Positions 8,168 through 10,643 of a stretch of DNA of 10,643 nucleotides are shown here, piece by piece (within the stretch, counting starts at the first letter, position 1; each line of letters begins with the position of its first letter). Made by a program: the position numbers and the translations under genes. The notes under the pieces are model-generated. The model worked only from the letters and a program-made list of their open reading frames with translations. It did no database searches and had not been told where the DNA came from. The DNA is from Aquimarina sp. (GTDB lineage Bacteria > Bacteroidota > Bacteroidia > Flavobacteriales > Flavobacteriaceae): the NCBI GenBank assembly GCA_011524575.1, contig WTKB01000075.1, positions 1-10,643 on the forward strand, in the 5' to 3' direction.

Positions 8168-8302
8168 ATACCAATTGGTCTTTGAAATCTTTGTAAGAGC
8201 TTGTTTAAAGGCACTACTTCCAGCAACCCAAAACCTTAAACTTTTAAATTACAGTTTGTATTCCATTTAAACAAGCTCTAAACTTCAAAGACCAATAGGT
8301 AT
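8168..8302. repeat. 19-bp inverted repeat split by a mobile element
   Basis: ATACCAATTGGTCTTTGAA at 8168-8186 pairs with 8284-8302 with a single mismatch (8297). Removing the element at 8197-8278 and one copy of the TAA duplication leaves a 19-bp stem with a 12-nt loop, 11 bp after the panD stop. The original hairpin may have been a terminator or another repeat unit. The inner ACCAATTGGT palindrome recurs at 10510-10519. Confidence 0.7.
8197..8278. mobile_element. MITE-like element, short copy (82 bp)
   Basis: A perfect 13-bp terminal inverted repeat (GAGCTTGTTTAAA at 8197-8209, complement at 8266-8278) is flanked by TAA on both sides (8194-8196 and 8279-8281), a 3-bp target duplication. It aligns in the same orientation with the long copy at 5846-6001. 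About 47 of the last 52 positions match, and about 32 of the first 37, counting one flanking base on each side. It lacks the 74 bp that in the long copy lie between two CCAAA repeats. It has no coding capacity. Confidence 0.8.
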
Positions 8303-8317
8303 AAATACAACCTTTTT

Positions 8318-9298
8318 TTGCTTTTGAAACCTCTTATACTACTTAAAAAAACCGCACCTACTTTAATAGGCTTTGGACTTATTTACCTGTCATTTCTTAA
8401 TATTACTGAGGTTGAAAAGCAAACTATTTGGAATAATATTCTTTCTGCAAATTTATTTTGGGTACTCGTTTCATTAATCATTGGAATACTTTCGCATGTA
8501 TCCAGAGCTTATCGCTGGATTTTTTTATTAAAACCATTGAATTACACCCCTAAATTAGCAGTAAGTTTTAGAGCCGTAATGATTGGGTATTTTATCAATC
8601 TAGGACTACCTCGTTCCGGTGAAGTTGCTAGAGCCATGACACTGAGTCGTTATAAAAATGCACCTTCATTCCAAAAAATATTTGGGACTATTATTACAGA
8701 ACGTATTATTGATCTCATTCTTTTATTTATTGTTGTAGGTATTACCTGTTTAAGCAATACAAATATCTTTTTAACATACTTTAAAGACTTTAACGTTTCG
8801 TGGCTTCAATGGAGTATAGCAGCCTGTGGTATTATTTTTGTTTATCTTACAGGGAGCTATCTATTAAAATTTTCAAAAAACTCATGGATTTTAAAAATAA
8901 AAAACTTTTTTAGAGAGGTTATTTCTGCAATGTTGAGTATTTTTAAAATCGAGAGTGGCTTGTACTTTATTGCACATACACTGTTTATCTGGATAAGCTA
9001 TATTGCCATGTTTGCTATTATTACTTACAGCCTAAACCCTGTTCCTGATATTCCTTGGCCAGCAATTGCCTTAGGTTTTATTGCAGGATCTTTTGCTATG
9101 AGTGCCTCAAGTGGGGGCATAGGCGCCTTTCCTATAGCCATTGCTGCTGCATTTGCACTTTATGATATCGAAACTACTATAGGGCTTGCTTTTGGCTGGA
9201 TCATGTGGACTTCTCAAACACTAATGAACATCATAATAGGTGGTAGTGCACTACTCTATGAAAGTCTAATAAAAAAACAAAAAAATGATAAATTTTAA
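8318..9298 (+). CDS. YbhN/UPF0104-type membrane protein (LPG synthase TM-like)
   Basis: This integral inner-membrane protein of up to 326 residues belongs to the family related to the transmembrane (flippase-like) domain of MprF/AglD. Family signatures are LSHVSRAYRWIFLL (58-71), NLGLPRSGEVARA (94-106), FGTIITERIIDL (122-133) and MSASSGGIGAFP (261-272). About eight hydrophobic segments can be seen, at roughly 12-28, 44-61, 85-97, 121-143, 165-183, 216-238, 246-262 and 286-312. It lacks the cytoplasmic aminoacyl-transfer domain of MprF, so it probably moves or handles a lipid rather than aminoacylating it; the substrate is unknown. The frame has no ATG or GTG at its beginning. The likely starts are TTG at 8318 or TTG at 8324 (then MKPLILLKK). 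It overlaps the next gene by 14 bp, implying translational coupling. Confidence 0.88.
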   Translation: MLLKPLILLKKTAPTLIGFGLIYLSFLNITEVEKQTIWNNILSANLFWVLVSLIIGILSHVSRAYRWIFLLKPLNYTPKLAVSFRAVMIGYFINLGLPRSGEVARAMTLSRYKNAPSFQKIFGTIITERIIDLILLFIVVGITCLSNTNIFLTYFKDFNVSWLQWSIAACGIIFVYLTGSYLLKFSKNSWILKIKNFFREVISAMLSIFKIESGLYFIAHTLFIWISYIAMFAIITYSLNPVPDIPWPAIALGFIAGSFAMSASSGGIGAFPIAIAAAFALYDIETTIGLAFGWIMWTSQTLMNIIIGGSALLYESLIKKQKNDKF

Positions 9299-10484
9299 TC
9301 ACACTTCTGTTTTCACAAAAAACATTAAAAAACTGATTAGGCAATATACCATGCTTGCCTTCTTACTAATTAGCCCATTTATCGTGTTTGGACAAAATAC
9401 ATTTGTTCGCAAAGTACGATCAGATTATTTTGAAGATGAACGAGAAATCAGTATTCAATTACCCAAAAACTACAGCCAAAACACTGAAAAAACGTACCCT
9501 TTAATCCTTACATTAGATGGTGATTACTTATTTGATCCTATGGCTGGTAATGTCAATTACTTTTCAAAATGGTCGGATATTCCAGAATGTATTGTGGTAG
9601 GAATTCATCAAAAAAACACACGAGAAACCGATTGCTCGGTGGATCCCAGCTCTTTTTTACCCGATGAAAATGGTGAAAAATTCTATGATTTTATTTCTAG
9701 AGAATTGGTGAGTTACTTAGAAAACAATTACCGATTGGCAAAGTTTAAAATGATTGTAGGACATGACTACACAGGTAATTTCATCAACTACCTCATCTTC
9801 CCTAAAAACCCTATTTTCCAAGCTTTTGTGAATTTAAGTTCTGATTTCACTAATACTGAAAAAGATATTAGAAATACTTTAGAAAAATGTCAAGAACGTA
9901 CTTGGTATTATATGGCAACCTCTGAAAATGACAACAAGCTATTACGAGAAAAAGCTTTGTCTTTTCATGAAAAACTACAAAAAATTAAAAACCCTAAAGT
10001 CTCCTATAGGTTTGATAATTTTAAGGAAAGTTCTCATTATTCGTTAGTAGCTTATGGAATACCGAAAGCTCTAGAAGATATATTTTCCATCTATAGACCT
10101 ATCAACAAAAAAGAATACAAAAATGTAATCTCTAACTTAGAAACTTCTGCTTATGAATATTTAGTAAATAAGTACAAGGATATGGAAGACTTATTTGGTA
10201 TTAAAGAAGCGATTCGTGTAAATGATTTTATTGCCATTGCAACACATTTAGAAAAAACTGAAAACTGGGAAGAACTAGAAAAATTAGGAGCATTAGCCCA
10301 AAAAACCTATCCTGAATTTATGCTAGGTAATTATTACTTGGCCGAAAGTTATGAAAATACCGATAGACCTAAAAAAGCCATGCACATGTATCAAAGTGCT
10401 TATATTCTAAAGGAAATCTCATTTCTTACCAAAAATTTCATGCTTGATAAAGCTCAAAGTATTAAAGATGATTTTGGATACTAA
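9285..10484 (+). CDS. Secreted alpha/beta-hydrolase-fold (esterase D-like) protein, nucleophile missing
   Basis: The protein has 399 residues from the ATG at 9285, or 377 from an ATG at 9351. A signal peptide is visible around MLAFLLISPFIVFGQ (23-37); the longer start supplies the basic n-region (KNIKKLIRQY) it needs. An esterase D-like fold follows: EREISIQLPKNYS (52-64), YPLILTLDGDYLF (71-83), IVVGIHQKNTRETD (103-116) and FYDFISRELVSYLENNYR (133-150). At the nucleophile elbow the usual GHSxGG is GHDYTG (159-164), so Asp161 replaces the catalytic Ser. A candidate His remains in SSHYSLV (His251). Residues about 280-399 are helical and resemble a degenerate TPR-like tail. The start overlaps the upstream membrane-protein gene by 14 bp. 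The fold assignment is fairly sure; hydrolase activity is doubtful. Confidence 0.8.
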   Translation: MINFNHTSVFTKNIKKLIRQYTMLAFLLISPFIVFGQNTFVRKVRSDYFEDEREISIQLPKNYSQNTEKTYPLILTLDGDYLFDPMAGNVNYFSKWSDIPECIVVGIHQKNTRETDCSVDPSSFLPDENGEKFYDFISRELVSYLENNYRLAKFKMIVGHDYTGNFINYLIFPKNPIFQAFVNLSSDFTNTEKDIRNTLEKCQERTWYYMATSENDNKLLREKALSFHEKLQKIKNPKVSYRFDNFKESSHYSLVAYGIPKALEDIFSIYRPINKKEYKNVISNLETSAYEYLVNKYKDMEDLFGIKEAIRVNDFIAIATHLEKTENWEELEKLGALAQKTYPEFMLGNYYLAESYENTDRPKKAMHMYQSAYILKEISFLTKNFMLDKAQSIKDDFGY

Positions 10485-10508
10485 GAGCTTGTTTAAAAGC
10501 TTGTTTAA
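10485..10508. repeat. Solitary mobile-element end with a duplicated tip
   Basis: GAGCTTGTTTAAA at 10485-10497 is identical to the termini of the elements at 5846 and 8197, and is preceded by TAA, here the stop codon of the esterase-like gene (10482-10484). AGCTTGTTTAA occurs at 10486-10496 and again at 10498-10508 as a 12-bp-spaced direct repeat. No second inverted end follows before the window edge, so this is a remnant or rearranged copy. Confidence 0.6.
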
Positions 10509-10509
10509 C

Positions 10510-10542
10510 ACCAATTGGTTTTACTTTCAAAAGTTTATTGGT
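10510..10542. repeat. ACCAATTGGT palindrome and imperfect hairpin
   Basis: ACCAATTGGT at 10510-10519 is a perfect 10-bp palindrome and is shared with the split hairpin after panD. ACCAAT (10510-10515) can also pair with ATTGGT (10537-10542), with an inner ACTTT/AAAGT pair at 10523-10527 and 10530-10534. It lies directly before the gene at the right edge, so it may be a related but decayed hairpin or a regulatory site. Confidence 0.4.
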
Positions 10543-10543
10543 T

Positions 10544-10643
10544 ATGCATAATATGCACCTTTATATTGACGGACTCCGTATTCCGATACGGAATTTTTAT
10601 TATCATTTTACCCAATATACCGACCAGCGTAATAAACCTGTAA
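10544..10643 (+). CDS. N-terminal fragment of a TssD-like (Hcp-like) type VI secretion tube protein, cut by window edge
   Basis: An ATG at 10544 opens a frame of 33 codons that runs off the right edge; a second in-frame ATG is at 10553. The peptide reads LYIDGLRIPIRNFYYHF (6-22) and then TQYTDQRNKPV (23-33). In Bacteroidota TssD proteins the N terminus has a short beta strand, DG.EY.V..C.YSF.Q.TD..GRP, and the pattern D-G, aromatic-Tyr, F-x-Q-x-TD-x-x-x-x-P falls in the same order and spacing here. This would be the inner-tube subunit of a type VI secretion system, or one of the scattered orphan TssD copies common in this phylum. The match is from memory on a short fragment, so the call is moderate. 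The start is 59 bp after the esterase-like gene. Confidence 0.55.
   Translation, partial: MHNMHLYIDGLRIPIRNFYYHFTQYTDQRNKPV

Noticed and set aside
8249..8258. Outward promoter inside the short mobile element (TACAGTTTG; TATAGTTTG in the long copy)
   Set aside because: The spacing between TA and TTTG is three bases instead of the two in TAnnTTTG, and no -33 TTTG lies upstream at a fitting distance. It cannot be called a promoter.
10575..10592. 7-bp hairpin (TCCGTAT/ATACGGA) followed by a T run, resembling an intrinsic terminator after the esterase-like gene
   Set aside because: It lies inside the open frame starting at 10544, where it encodes part of a TssD-like N terminus. The stem is short, so the coding reading is preferred.

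Overview
The window is AT-rich, and its gene content and promoter sequences point to a chromosome of the family Flavobacteriaceae (phylum Bacteroidota). The supporting evidence is a short ATP synthase epsilon subunit, a DUF4270 lipoprotein, a half-length GT5 'glycogen synthase', and -7 boxes of the Bacteroidota type (TAnnTTTG) instead of sigma70 boxes. No ribosomal or transfer RNA gene, CRISPR array or transposase gene was found.

Left part (1-5736), all on the minus strand. The window opens inside the 5' end of a lipoprotein gene (1-88). To its right are atpC and atpD, the last two F1-ATPase genes. They have their own promoter, a terminator after atpC, and a perfect 16-bp hairpin between the two genes. 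Next come glmS, which makes glucosamine-6-phosphate for peptidoglycan and outer-membrane glycans, and a 556-aa DUF4270 lipoprotein gene 44 bp upstream of it. A GT5-like gene (6012-6821) lies further upstream on the same strand.

Middle part (6822-8156). A divergent promoter region separates the GT5-like gene from panC and panD on the plus strand. These encode the last step of pantothenate synthesis and the enzyme supplying its beta-alanine. Key residues of both are intact.

Right part (8157-10643), plus strand. A YbhN/LPG-synthase-TM-like membrane protein gene with no ATG start overlaps the gene of a secreted alpha/beta-hydrolase-fold protein. That protein has Asp where the nucleophile Ser should be. 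At the right edge, 33 codons of a new gene resemble the N terminus of the Bacteroidota type VI secretion tube protein TssD (Hcp-like).

The most distinctive unannotated signal is a small family of non-coding mobile elements (MITE-like). Two complete copies (5846-6001 and 8197-8278) have 13-15-bp terminal inverted repeats beginning GAGCTTGTTTAAA, and each is flanked by a perfect 3-bp TNA target duplication. The short copy equals the long one minus 74 bp bounded by CCAAA repeats, and it sits in the loop of an older 19-bp hairpin. A solitary end of the same element abuts the stop codon at 10482-10484. Two core proteins, the GT5-like and the esterase-like one, look like pseudoenzymes kept in conserved company.
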